NCBI GenBank assembly: GCA_002633005.1
Contig: NMRA01000069.1
Location: forward strand, 284,203 to 348,202
Reading direction: 5' to 3'
Source of the DNA: Phoronis australis
Taxonomy: Eukaryota > Phoronida > Phoronidae
Length of the DNA stretch: 64,000 nt
The notes beneath the pieces were generated by a model that saw only the letters and a list, made by a program, of their open reading frames with translations, did not search any database and was not told the origin of the DNA. The position numbers and the translations under genes were made by a program. Shown here in pieces: positions 34,501 through 43,624 of this stretch; the stretch's first letter is position 1, and every line of letters starts with the position of its first letter.

Positions 34501-37500
34501 GATTTGTGTTAGTTTTGGATTACTATCTGGTTGTACACGTTGAAAACTCATAAAAAATGTCTGGCTTAGTCATTTTCCTGTTATCTGTTGTTTCCAGCGA
34601 CCAGAAACGAGAGCGTGGTAACTATCTGTACTCCAGGGCCGAGTTTTCAGGTGCAATAAACAGTTACAGGAAGTAAGTGTCACAGGCCTACGTTGGTAGT
34701 TGGAGTGCGCCGCATTTGACCGTTTTGGTTGTCCTGATTTGTAGTAACTTGCCTTATTCACAGATGTCGTAAGGAATCTGAACAGTGCGACTGTGTTGGT
34801 TTCATTTCACTGGCCAACAGAATGCGTAATTGGTCTGTGCCCGACTCATTTCAAAACCTGCACCTCAAAGCTGCCACCAGGTGGCAATGGGTAAAAACAA
34901 AACAAAGAAGATCTCAACATTTGACTTGGTTTAGGCGACTTCATTTTTGAAAATGCGAACTGCATCAATCAGAAAAGAACACCAGAAGCAATAATTTTGC
35001 TATTTGTTGGGTTTAGTCAAGATTGAGTGCATTGTTCAATGCTGTTAAATATTGTTTAATATTGTTCAATATTCATTTACTTTACCCTGGCTTCCAGAGC
35101 CTTGACCATTTTAGAGGATGACACCACCAACAGTGAAGCTGATCCCTCCCAGTTGCAGCTCTTGATTGACACGCGTGTCAAGTGTTACGGCAACCTGGCC
35201 GCCTCCCAGCTCAAGGTGACTGTTGACAATGACACCCTCTGGTGGAGGTAGTCAGAACTAACTAAGGGCCAGAACAACAGTTGTCATCTGTTTTTGTTTG
35301 CTTTTCATGTGCTGATGATTCTGTTCATGACGTCAAACATTGAACTTGTTCTTAGTCTGCCAAGTAAAACAAGGATTTTTTGATTTTGCCCTATTTGTTT
35401 GCTATGCTCTATGGGATGCGTTGTTGCAGGTTTTTGTAATTGATATATTAATGAGGTAATGAATTGTCACAACAAATCTGTTGTCATGCATTGTGTGTTT
35501 TTAGTAAAGTGTGTCGTTACCTCTCTTTGAACAATCTGATTTTTGCATTGTGCTGTGTAGGGACGTGACAAAAAATGCAGCACATTAAAGATGAGTATAT
35601 GGTGAAAATAGCAGAGTGGATTCCCTTTGACATGGTGACATTCTGTGCCAAAACTCATTTGCCAGAAATTCTGTGACATTTTGAGAATTCTGTGACAAAA
35701 TGATAGAAATTTGCTGACTCTAGTCGGCCGTTAACGTTTTGTCAAGTTTACAGAAATTTTATGCGGCATCAAGTGGTGGTTCCTTTTTTTCACAAATTGT
35801 AAAATTTATGGAATTCATCATTATCACTGATATAACGTGTCTTGCATATATGACAAAAGCTAAATTTTTGTGTCACATACATGCAAAAAGTACTAAAAAG
35901 CTATTACAGTTGAAGTTTCCTTGTGACATTTTGAAAATTTTGAGATGTGACAAATTGAGACTTCCCAGTAAATGTAAATCAATGAAATAGCTCTGGGTCA
36001 TGAATTTATGCCATCAGCGCTTAAGTAATATAAGAATGCTTTGACTTGAAAACTTTCAATTTACGCTCAACTCGATCGGATTTGGCTGACAAATTAGTTT
36101 AGACATCTAGTTTGTATTAATTGATACGCAAAAAAGATTAATAGTAAATTAATCTTTTAGAACTGTTTGTCCTCAGATTGAAGCCTACGATGCAGCCATC
36201 AAGTCATGTGACTGCGTGCTCAACATCCACCCACAGAACATCAAAGCCTTGTTCAGGAAAGGGAAGGTGAGTGCTGCTCTTGTTCAATGGTTGTTTTTCA
36301 GTTGTTTTGCACAAAAATAATTGCCTTAGTTGTTTTTTCCAATTTTCAATGGCAGACTTGAATGTTAAATTCATTTAATGACAGCTGTGCAGTGCAAACT
36401 GTGTTAATACCCCTGTTGAATTTTCTTAAAGCGGCACTTCCATCACAAAATTAAATTTGATTTAGATGACTTGCGCAAATGAAATTGGTCTCAAATATTG
36501 TTACTTAGTGAAGTTTAAGATGACTTCGGGCTTGGAAAGGACTGACGGTTTGTTATTGATTGAGAAACAGCTTTAGAAATTAGCTTGTCATGGTGTGTCA
36601 GGGCCTGAGAGAATGAACAAACTTTCGGGTCTCTGCAAGCCGGGAAATCACTTTCCATCTGAGTGAGGAACGAGACAGGTTACACTAATTCTATATTGAG
36701 TCTTTGACAAGTGGTCTAAATCAAATTTAGGTTCTTTGATGCTACCTGTGTTTATAGCCGCTTGAGTGCTCATTTTTGTTGAGACATTTGACAATGTAAA
36801 ATTACATGTTTCCAGCACATCGTGTGCCAGAGGAATTAATGTAACTTAAGCTGTCGTCATTAGAGTTGTAGGATTAATTTTATTTTCGATATCCCTGGGG
36901 TTTGCTTGGAATAATTCAACCAATGGAAATTTTTGTTTCGTCATTCACCTGTAACTGTAATCGGGAAATCCCCTCGTTGATGTACCAATATTTACCTGAT
37001 AAATCTGATTAAAATGTTTCTTTCAGTTTGATTACGTACCTTGTACTTTACTTTTGTGTTTAATTGCGAAAATAAACATCTGTAAGCTTTGCAAAGTATA
37101 CGGTTCTGTGCTAAAGCATCGTGGTCATTTAGATTTGCAGTTTGTGTGTATCTGGTGACAAGGTGAATTTTCATTTTCTCCAGTCTCTCGCTGCGAAAGG
37201 CGAAGTGTCTGGTGCCATTACTTTGCTAAGGAAAGCGCTTGGCTTTGAGCCTGAATCAAAGGTACGGTACATTGGAATTTGATTGTCATTGAAGATTTAG
37301 GGTTCCATATAATGAGGATAAACGTCTTTGTTTTTGTATAAAATGACCCAGAATTCCCCGTCATGGCAGCTGGGCAGAAACTGAATTTATCATCAGAGTT
37401 AACTTCCCTCGTGACTGAGAATGACTGGGAATTAACAGAAAAAGTAGTTAGGTGGCCATAAGTCATTCTGTAGTAAGAATCTTGCTGTGATAATTTGCAG

Positions 37501-40500
37501 TTGCCTTTTTTCTCTAGGAAACGTACTCTATACGTGTAACTTTTCACGGATGGCGTGTGTTCAGTGTTAATGGTAATTTCATGAAAGTGTTGAACTGGAA
37601 TGTATTGCAAATTTCTACTGCACTGTTGCCAGATACTACACGTCGAGTTGGCAAAGTTGGTCAACAGGATGAAGAAAGAAGAACAGAAGACTAGAGCCAT
37701 GTACAGGAAGATGTTGGGAACTGACAACATTGATGGACCCATCTATAAACCTAACGATCAGACACGGGTAGGTTGGGGGAAGGGTGACTATGATGTTGTA
37801 AGATATTTGTATAAACAGGGAGACTGACAACATTGTTGGTGTGTTGTATAAACTCGAGTGTCAGACTTGGGTAGGTTGGGGAAGGGGTACAACGGTGTTG
37901 TAAGACATGTGTATAAACAGTGAGACTGACAACATTGTTGGTCCTGCATGCTCACCCAGTGATCAAATAAGGTATGTCGGGAACAAGGCAGCTGTGGCTG
38001 ATACGGAGAGAGGGGGCGACGTAAGCTGCTTAAAAATTCGGGGTAATGTGTGAGTAAGGGTTAGCAGTACAATAACTCTTTAGAGAGACTTTGTATGTGA
38101 CAACATTTTGTTGATAATGTTGTACAGAATGTACTGCTGAAAATGGGAGGATTTAGAATGGGCTAGTTCTAGAAATGGACACAAGGGGGGTGAGCGCTAA
38201 GTGTTCGTTGATTGTGCAATTTTTGTCTTTATGAATACGAATGAGTGTAATTATAGTAAGTTGATAAATGAGTATGAACAAATGAGTATGAACAAATGAG
38301 TATGAACAAATGCGTATGAACAAATGAGTATGAACAAATGCGTTGCATGTCACCATGTTCTCAACACTCAATCGGCCCGTTTTGTAGGTTAAAATACTTT
38401 CTATGTCATTTTTCAAATTGCTTTTATTGATTTTTGCAAATTTGGATATCTAAATTTGCAGAAAAGAAAATACGGTTGTCTGAAACAGGTGGGAGTGGAC
38501 TGCGTTTGGTTAAAATGATTTGTTCTTTGGATACTGCCTCACTTTAGGTCCATGTTCCAAGTTTAATGGAAATAAACTGAGTACTGTTGCCTCCTAGTCT
38601 TTGTGGAGTAGTCCCTTGGTACTAGCATATACTGGTTTATGACTAGTTGCCACTACGTTGAACCTCTGGATCCCAGTTTATTTGTATTGTTGAATGATTC
38701 AATTCTTCATAATCTCGAAAATTCAATACATTCGAAGACTAGTAAACATCTTGTGCGTGGTCATAGTTCTGACAGAGCGGTTTAATACTTGCTGTTCAAG
38801 CAAGAAGGGTATGGTCTGACGATAAAGTTTCAAAAAGTTCCCAAAGTCCTACATTGGGGGGTCACGTTTTTAGGTGGCTACTGGAGGGAGCGCAAATTTT
38901 GTTGGTGAAAGATGCTTTGATTTGGGTAACTGTTTCCAAACCCCAAAGTGTGCCTCTATTCAAAATCGGGTCAATGGCTCACTGGAGCTGTGAATATGTA
39001 TGGTTGTAATTGGTGTGTTCTTGGGTGGGAGGGCACCAAAGTGGATGATTGACAGCTGACACATTAATCCGTATTGCAAATTAGTTTTCAGAGAAATTAA
39101 TTCTAGAAGCAATTGCATCCGATCGTTGTTTAATTCTATCACCCAAACATGGTACATGGTCCTCAAAGTGGTTATGCCTGTTTAAATTTTTTATTTGTTT
39201 TTTTTTTCTTCTGAAATCTGCATTTCCCCTTGTTTGCCTGGCTAAAATAACAAAAATCGTCCTTTTACTCTCATGATGTCAGTCTGAATATTCCTTATCG
39301 TCGTAGGATACCATTTCCATTACCAGTTCAAGTTACAGTCAGTGCTTACTTATTTAGTACATTCGGCATTTTCAAATTCGTAATTTTAGGGTTCACCAAC
39401 CCCAATAAACTCTTGATGGTCTCAATGAGAGTGACAGGGATCATTTGATTTTCGCTTTTAGTCAGCTAAATGAGGCAAATGCACCTTCAGTTGTCTTTAT
39501 ATACGTGCATTTTCTTTATCTATTCACTAGACATAGCGTATTTAATGACATGTCATCATATTGATTTGCATCGTTACGTAATGGACCTTGGTTGTAGACA
39601 CAGCTCTTTATTAGAATTAGATTGCATGGTTTATTGTGTCTTCGCTCATTTAGTTTATGACTGACTACCCCTTGCAACCAGCAAAAAGACACGACTGAAC
39701 TTCAAAATGTGTGGACCGCGAGTACAGTTTTAATTTGAAGCGGTCTGGTCATGGGTTTTACTTGTAGTGGTCAGTCATTTAATCGTGGATTAAATCTGGC
39801 ACTGTGCTCCTTATTCAATGTGGCATTGCCTATTCCTTGTTCGTGTCGAGCCCATCACTCTTGTGTTTTGTAGAAATCAGAATGACATGAGTAGCACCCT
39901 GCTGTGTGTTTTGCTCCATGCATCTCAACAATTTCTGATGAGTAGAAGGAAACCACCATGATAACCCTCTCATGTTGGCACATTCCCCAGTTGGTTTTTC
40001 ACTTGACTGGCAAAATTCCACTCTACAGTTGTTGTAATTTGCACCCACGGCTCTTTCGACTAAACGGATTTCACGTTGCCCGGATAAAATTTCTCTGTCC
40101 GGTTGAATTCGACTTGTACTAGTTTCACTGTATCTGTTTTTCAAACTCAGCTGAAGATTTTTAAATATGGCTTTGAGCCTCATTTAAAAACCTCATGGGA
40201 ATATCTCATTAATGAAAGGATCTAGAGGCCACTGTAGTCTGAGGGTGAACACAGCTTATGGACTGCGGTGCTTATTTCCCAGCAGTGGAAGAATTCCATG
40301 ATGTTAAACTGTCATGAGACACTTGTCGCTTGGAATCCTGATTTGTTGGAATGCAAAAGATTTTGTTTTCTGTCATAGTTCAAGTTTCTGGCTTGACTTT
40401 TACGTCAGTTCTGAGATGTTCATTTTGCACATGTATATCTGTGAAGTTGAAACACTTGATGCGTATGAACTCGTCTCTCATCACCAAGAACAACTTTTGA

Positions 40501-41077
40501 TTTAGACTGCTTACTGTTATGAAATTGGCCCCAATCTGTTCCTTAGTAGTCAAATCTTTTGAGGACTTCTGAAAAACTGGCCATTCAGTATTCCGTAAAT
40601 CCAACTTTACAAGTTTTACATTCCATGGCATGTGATTTTATTTGCCCGGCATCGTCTCAACAAATAACGAACTCGCAATTCTCCTCTCTGTTTAGACGAT
40701 TACACAGCTTTATGGTCACTTTAAATGTGGTCTTACGTGATGACTTTCTAAAACCACTTGGAGGTGGTGGCGTGTTACACATAATCGAACTCGTTCTTCT
40801 AAGAACGCAGGAACACCTGACGATGGCCAGAGAATAGACCGACCGAAACGTCGTGACAATGTAAATAGACAGGAGGTTGGTGTGAATAGACCAAGAGATT
40901 GTAATAATAGTCTTACATGATCTTGCCGAGCTGGCAAGCCTCAGTGAATGTCCTGCATTCCCTGATGTCGTCTACTTTTCATTTCAGTTCACCAAGTGGG
41001 GCATCTTTCTGGGTGCATCAGTGGCACTTCTTCTGTCTGTCGGCGTGGCAGCATACAAGTATCGTCTGTGGCCGTGA
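25357..41077 (+). CDS. FKBP8: FKBP8 (FKBP38), tail-anchored TPR immunophilin, 11 coding exons
   Basis: Joining 25357-25528, 29237-29475, 31660-31807, 32001-32088, 33374-33484, 34598-34672, 35098-35215, 36177-36266, 37184-37261, 37633-37767 and 40988-41077 gives one 447-residue frame. All introns are GT-AG and all phases agree. Domains: an acidic, low-complexity N-terminus (1-120); an FKBP-type PPIase domain (about 123-237), where Leu188 replaces the FKBP12 Trp59 as in human FKBP8; three TPRs (about 245-385); a charged linker; and one C-terminal membrane anchor (422-441). The family holds Bcl-2, Hsp90 and mTOR-linked clients at mitochondria and ER and acts as a mitophagy receptor. The reading frame stays open for 13 codons 5' of the chosen ATG, up to the acceptor at 25317. 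A longer N-terminus is therefore possible. Human FKBP8 is about 412 residues. Confidence 0.95.
25740..26030. mobile_element. PAL-1 palindromic element in FKBP8 intron 1
   Basis: The left end (TGACTTGAGACTTAAGACAG, then TTGGTCTTACGCTCCACATA) is inverted in the right end (AAATTGTCTGTCTTAAGTCTTGGG). The interior CCATGACTGTATCTTACTGAG matches the copy at 7.1 kb. A second, opposite half element occurs at 26340-26475. Confidence 0.65.
26031..26090 (+). mobile_element. Fragment of a CAGTGGCGG-type (hAT-like) element
   Basis: CAGTGGCGGGTCTAGGATA followed by a nine-G run and GGCC is the same start as the element at 32866. No matching right end was found. The fragment abuts the PAL-1 element. Confidence 0.5.
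26097..26331. repeat. Long imperfect palindrome with a near-perfect 26-bp hairpin core
   Basis: The core arms are 26191-26219 and 26229-26254 (GTGAAAGTCCTCGCGATGAC on the right) around a 9-nt loop. Outer arms continue with GACTTACAT...CAACTGAG on the left against the complement on the right, out to about 26097 and 26331. The core is clearly more GC-rich than the AT-rich intron around it. It is probably the centre of a palindromic transposon. Confidence 0.75.
26340..26475 (-). repeat. PAL-1 half element, inverted
   Basis: On the minus strand it reads TTGATCTTACGCTCCACATA and GAGAATATACCCATGACTAG, matching the 25740-26030 copy. The two copies flank the palindrome at 26097-26331 in opposite orientation. 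Confidence 0.65.
26476..28879 (+). other. FKBP8 intron 1, right part
   Basis: The segment just after 26476 shares blocks with the FKBP8 introns at about 34195-34310 and 36570-36760 (for example GAGATCA and CTAAATCAAATTTAGGTTCT-type sequence), so it is a decayed repeat. The rest shows no gene. A short frame at 27486-27737 has no recognisable homology. Confidence 0.4.
28880..29120 (+). repeat. Dispersed repeat family D, copy before FKBP8 exon 2
   Basis: It aligns with 37345-37560. Shared blocks include CCCGGAATTTCCTGTCATG versus CCAGAATTCCCCGTCATG, GCTGGGCAGAA or ACTGGGCAGAA, GTTAGGTGGC or GTGAGGTGGC, and GGAAACGT. Both copies are on the gene's strand, each ending 75-120 bp before an exon acceptor. 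Confidence 0.65.
29237..29475 (+). CDS. FKBP8: FKBP8 coding exon 2 (residues 58-137)
   Basis: The acceptor is ATCATGTAG at 29236. The exon encodes an acidic/Gly-rich linker and then DGWTDILGSGSLMKK, the first strand of the FKBP domain, corresponding to the WLDILG start in human FKBP8. It ends in phase 0 before GTAACG. Confidence 0.93.
30787..30870. repeat. GTATACAATGT minisatellite
   Basis: About seven degenerate copies of an 11-mer built on GTATACAATGT. Because GTATAC is itself a palindrome, the tract can fold on either strand. Confidence 0.85.
31247..31274. repeat. (AAAT)n microsatellite
   Basis: About six copies of AAAT or TAAA with one interruption, in FKBP8 intron 2. Confidence 0.9.
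31660..31807 (+). CDS. FKBP8: FKBP8 coding exon 3 (residues 138-186)
   Basis: It encodes the first half of the PPIase domain, including CVVTAKVEGRLEDGVVVDH and LKFTVGDGDVIQ. The VIQ-A-L motif across the exon 3-4 junction is where FKBP12 has VIRGW, so the active-site Trp is absent. This is shared with human FKBP8. Donor GTAACC, one split base. Confidence 0.95.
32001..32088 (+). CDS. FKBP8: FKBP8 coding exon 4 (residues 187-215)
   Basis: It encodes ALELSVPLMEADEIAEVYTD and RFAYGEIGR, matching the human LDLSVPLMDVGE and YCYGPQGR region. Acceptor TTTCAG, donor GTGAGA. Confidence 0.95.
32089..33373 (+). other. FKBP8 intron 4
   Basis: It contains the hAT-like MITE at 32866-33185. The remainder has no recognisable feature. 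Confidence 0.5.
32866..33185. mobile_element. 320-bp CAGTGGCGG element (hAT-like MITE)
   Basis: The left end is CAGTGGCGGACCTAGGATA and the right end CCTAAATCCGCCTATG is its imperfect inverse. Next to the ends are poly-G (left) and poly-C (right) runs, which can pair or form G-quadruplexes. The interior is GC-rich and non-coding. The CAGTGGCGG start is hAT-like, but no 8-bp target duplication is visible. A related left end lies at 26031. Confidence 0.55.
33374..33484 (+). CDS. FKBP8: FKBP8 coding exon 5 (residues 216-252)
   Basis: It finishes the PPIase domain (DIPKDSSVTYTIELLNIDNP) and starts the helix leading to TPR1 (LSATEKFTLG). Acceptor TTTTCAG, donor GTAAGT. Confidence 0.95.
34088..34200. 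repeat. 57-bp tandem duplication in FKBP8 intron 5
   Basis: 34088-34143 and 34145-34200 are adjacent copies sharing AGAAATAGG and TTGT.TGAAGCAAT.A. They differ at about 20% of positions, so the duplication is old. Confidence 0.75.
34598..34672 (+). CDS. FKBP8: FKBP8 coding exon 6 (residues 253-277)
   Basis: It encodes the first TPR helices (DQKRERGNYLYSRAEFSGAI). Human FKBP8 has KRECGNAHYQRADF here. Acceptor TTTCCAG, donor GTAAGT. Confidence 0.95.
34872..34886. promoter_or_regulatory. 15-bp palindromic CTCF-like site in FKBP8 intron 6
   Basis: TGCCACCAGGTGGCA is a perfect palindrome around its central A. It contains CCACCAGGTGGCA, a full match to the first 13 positions of the vertebrate CTCF core. 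It is not visibly part of a tandem-core element. Confidence 0.35.
35098..35215 (+). CDS. FKBP8: FKBP8 coding exon 7 (residues 278-317)
   Basis: It encodes the end of TPR1 and TPR2 helix A (LLIDTRVKCYGNLAASQLK), aligned with human LQLKVKCLNNLAASQLK. It ends in phase 0 before GTGACT. Confidence 0.95.
35216..36176 (+). other. FKBP8 intron 7
   Basis: AT-rich intron. A run of TTCTGTGACATTTTG-type repeats lies at 35630-35700. Nothing else was recognised. Confidence 0.5.
36177..36266 (+). CDS. FKBP8: FKBP8 coding exon 8 (residues 318-347)
   Basis: It encodes TPR2 helix B and TPR3 start (CDCVLNIHPQNIKALFRKGK), nearly identical to human HQPDNIKALFRKGK. Phase 0 at both ends, donor GTGAGT. Confidence 0.96.
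36267..37183 (+). other. FKBP8 intron 8
   Basis: Part of this intron (about 36570-36760) resembles repeats near 26500-26660 and 34195-34310. No gene was recognised. Confidence 0.45.
37184..37261 (+). CDS. FKBP8: FKBP8 coding exon 9 (residues 348-373)
   Basis: It encodes TPR3 (AAKGEVSGAITLLRKALGFE), aligned with human [21 protein letters not shown]. Phase 0 at both ends, donor GTACGG. Confidence 0.95.
37345..37560 (+). repeat. Dispersed repeat family D, copy before FKBP8 exon 10
   Basis: Counterpart of 28880-29120 in the same orientation. It lies within 75 bp of the exon 10 acceptor. Confidence 0.65.
37633..37767 (+). CDS. FKBP8: FKBP8 coding exon 10 (residues 374-418)
   Basis: It encodes the last TPR helix (ILHVELAKLVNRMKKEEQKT) and the linker RAMYRKMLG, matching human LSKLVKKH and ALYRKMLG. 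Its final 51 bp and donor GTAGGT form the first unit of a 102-bp tandem repeat. Phase 0 at both ends. Confidence 0.94.
37717..37985 (+). repeat. 102-bp tandem repeat overlapping the FKBP8 exon 10 donor
   Basis: Units start at 37717, 37819 and 37921 (the last is partial). Each begins with ACTGACAACATTG. Units 1 and 2 contain GGGTAGGTTGGGG and end TGTATAAACAG. Unit 1 contains 51 coding bases of exon 10 and its donor. Unit 2 keeps a donor-like GTAGGT and gains an acceptor-like AAACAG, but an extra base puts a stop (TGA) in the exon frame. Confidence 0.88.
38266..38342. repeat. 14-bp minisatellite
   Basis: About 5.5 copies of AAATGAGTATGAAC with single G/C changes, in FKBP8 intron 10. Confidence 0.9.
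39305..39415 (+). repeat. Dispersed repeat family C, copy 2
   Basis: It shares ATACCATTTCCATTACCAG, CATTTTCAAATTCGTAATTT and CACCAACCCCAATAA with 24540-24660. Confidence 0.6.
40988..41077 (+). CDS. FKBP8: FKBP8 coding exon 11, membrane anchor and stop
   Basis: The acceptor is CATTTCAG. The 29 residues are a 20-residue hydrophobic helix (from WGIFLGASV to GVAAY) and a luminal tail KYRLWP before TGA at 41075-41077. This is the C-terminal tail anchor for the mitochondrial outer membrane or ER. The tail has Lys and Arg, unlike the weakly basic human tail. Confidence 0.95.
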   Translation, partial: FTKWGIFLGASVALLLSVGVAAYKYRLWP

Positions 41078-42705
41078 GGTCATCAACGACAGATTTTTGG
41101 ATGGTGATTATATTTTTCACCATAAAAATTCAATTGGTCATTACTACAAGAACTTCACTTCAACAAATCAGATCATAGTGTGGGATTTCTGGAGTGGATT
41201 ATATGACTCTAGTCAGTCTTGAAAAACACGGAGCAAGATATCTTGGCTTAGGCAACAGAAATGGTGGACATTGTAGGAATTTATGTATCATTTCTCTCAT
41301 AGGTCAAAAGTCCCAAGGAACCGTCCAGTCAATTTAGTGGCAGCAGGTTTGTGGGTGTAAACTGTGAAGTTAGTGAGCTCTTGGGATTTGTGAGTGGTCT
41401 ATACAAAACTGTCACGGCATAAGCCTTATTGAACGTATAGCTGATTTAGATGCCAGAAAGATTTCATTTTGAACAGTCACAAATTCGAATAATTTCAGAA
41501 AGTAGGTAGGTTGTGTCAAAGGTGAACGTTGATCTCATCACTCAATCACTCTTGGTGTACGGTTGTCGACCAAAACAAGTTGATACACATGTGGCGGAGT
41601 GCTTATTTTCAAATTGTAAGGACTGTATTATCTTGTTGAGTCTTGTATTACAAGCAGTACTTATGAAGGCAGACTGAGTGTTCTCACCAGGTTTTAAGTT
41701 GAGCGTGTCAGGTGGAATGATGGAATGTTGTCAGTCACAATGTTCAGTTAAGTACTGAAGGTACACCACTGTGTTGTGAAATTTGTTAAGTATAATATTT
41801 CATGCTTTTGATGTACACAGGAGACGTTGGTTGTCATGGTGAAATTTTTTCTAGTATGAGATTGTCACATCGTAATGAACATCCTAACAATGATACTAGA
41901 GTCATTGGCTTTCAATATTTGAACGTTTGGAGTGTTGCCAAGATTGGTGCTATTCAAAACTTCTAAATATCTGGAAATTCCCACTATTACAGCGAGGAGG
42001 CATTGTTATAAATTAAAGTTTTCATGTTGGACACAGTCCATCAAGATAGTGCACGTTTCGTGTTGAATCGGTTGCCATGTTGTTGACCACATTTGGACAA
42101 TGTCCAGACGTTATACCTTAACCACATATGTGGATTAAGTGCTGATTTTTTATTTGAACATTGAAGTTTTCTGATTCAGTAGTCTGCTCAACTTGTAAAT
42201 GATTGTCTTCGTAATCAAAATGCTTGTTCCCCCATTCTGTTGTTCTAGCTAGTTTTGCTATTGGTTTAACCTGCTGTGATCTCTCTTGGTGGTCCTAGTT
42301 AGTTTCAGACAGCCAAAAAGTTCTCTTCGATCCATTTTCAGTACGTCTGCGCAATATTTTGAACTGCGTTTGCATTGGTTCAGTGTATTGTTGTCTCTAC
42401 ACCCCAAGTCAATTTTGTAAATTGCCCCATCTCCTGTCCTCACTCTTTAAGAGTTTGCCCATCTCCCTTCACTCTCTCTTTAAGAGGGAGACCACCATTA
42501 TAACTTGTTGCACAGTATTATAACTGTGATTTCATGACCTGTATGTGTGTATTGTTGTCAATAACTATGATGATAAAGCCCATCTTGTTGACTTTTAGAT
42601 TTACAAGTTTTAAAGATGATACTTAAAAATTCGTTAAGAAATAATTGTCCTGTTAAAAGCATCATTCTAATATCCATAACTTACTTAAAACCAAAATTCA
42701 ATAAA
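41078..42705 (+). other. FKBP8 3' UTR (probable extent)
   Basis: No plausible coding sequence lies downstream. The first canonical AATAAA after the stop that I find is at 42700-42705, and another is at 42969-42974, so the 3' UTR may be about 1.6-1.9 kb. A small direct repeat (CTCTTTAAGAG) lies at about 42440-42490. Confidence 0.5.
42700..42705 (+). terminator. Candidate FKBP8 polyadenylation signal
   Basis: Canonical AATAAA within CAATAAAACT, about 1.6 kb after the stop codon. A second one lies at 42969-42974. Confidence 0.45.
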
Positions 42706-43624
42706 ACTAACATTCAGATTTTTACTTATTAAAGGTCGTGTTGGACCCTAGAAAAACGTCTAAATTTGGCTAACTTCAAAACATCGTATCTCAGATAACT
42801 CAGCAGTTTTCCAAAATGCTGTTTGGAATTTTTAATGGTCCACTAGGAGCTACTAAAAATAGCACTGATAAATTTCATGAAAAAAACTCGAGTTGCATAA
42901 AACTATTAAGCAAAATCATATTTTAGAGAACTGTAATTATGGAGATCTTGTCTTGAACTGTTACATTAAATAAAATTTGATCACGCTATGCCTACTGTTG
43001 TTTTGCTATCAACGTATCTTTTTTAAACCTTACTTAAAAATACATGGTCACGTGACCCACTTAACAACTGATTGGATAAGAGTCAAAAATAGTTATTCAG
43101 GCTTTCTTCTTTCAGAAACTATATTACTTTCACCAAGTTAAAATACATTACTTTCACCAAGTTAAAATATATTGTGTCATACATATTTGACTAAATCCGC
43201 AGACCTATGTCAATAAGTTCGTACATAACACAAACAAGGACTTCTGGGATACTTTGGTTCTACTTACTTCACCCTTTATGTGCTGCAAAGTTTTTTTAAA
43301 TTTAGAAAACAATATGCCGGAACAGAAAAAAATTGTCAGCAAAAAGGCAATTTTACTTTCAGTGACTGTTTGAAAAATTTATTAAGTACAGCTGTCGGCA
43401 ACAAACACGTGATGAAATTTTGAACATTTTTAGCAAACAGCGAGCATTTGAAAAATGAAAAAATAAACTCGATTTGTCTGTGAGATGAGACAATCTAGAA
43501 TAATTTACAATTAAAATATAGATTCATCTGTAACACAACGCATGTCACAAAGACCAACGCAGAGTGTTGATATGCGCCCACTGTGTTCATCATGTATTGC
43601 AGATAGGCCTACAAGGGATGATTA
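42706..43624. other. Convergent spacer after FKBP8
   Basis: AT-rich spacer with a 24-bp tandem duplication at 43123-43169. No gene was recognised. Confidence 0.5.
43123..43169. repeat. 24-bp tandem duplication
   Basis: ATTACTTTCACCAAGTTAAA occurs at 43123 and again at 43147 with no change across 23 bases. Confidence 0.9.

Larger units (their letters stand above)
37986..40987 (+). other. FKBP8 intron 10, right part
   Basis: It holds the 14-bp minisatellite at 38266-38342 and a family C repeat near 39305-39415. A TE-like 3' end motif (ACGATGGCCAGAGAATAGAC, then CGAAACGTCG) lies near 40817-40852. No additional gene was recognised. Confidence 0.5.

Noticed and set aside
37819-37870. Unit 2 of the 102-bp repeat as an extra FKBP8 exon
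   Set aside because: It is 52 nt long and hits TGA at its third codon in the exon frame; the phases do not fit.
40817-40852. Hammerhead ribozyme-like CTGACGA ... GAAACGTC, as at Penelope-like element ends
   Set aside because: The core words are present, but the 21 nt between them does not form a proper stem II (first pair would be T-C), and no stems I or III could be drawn. At best a decayed element end.
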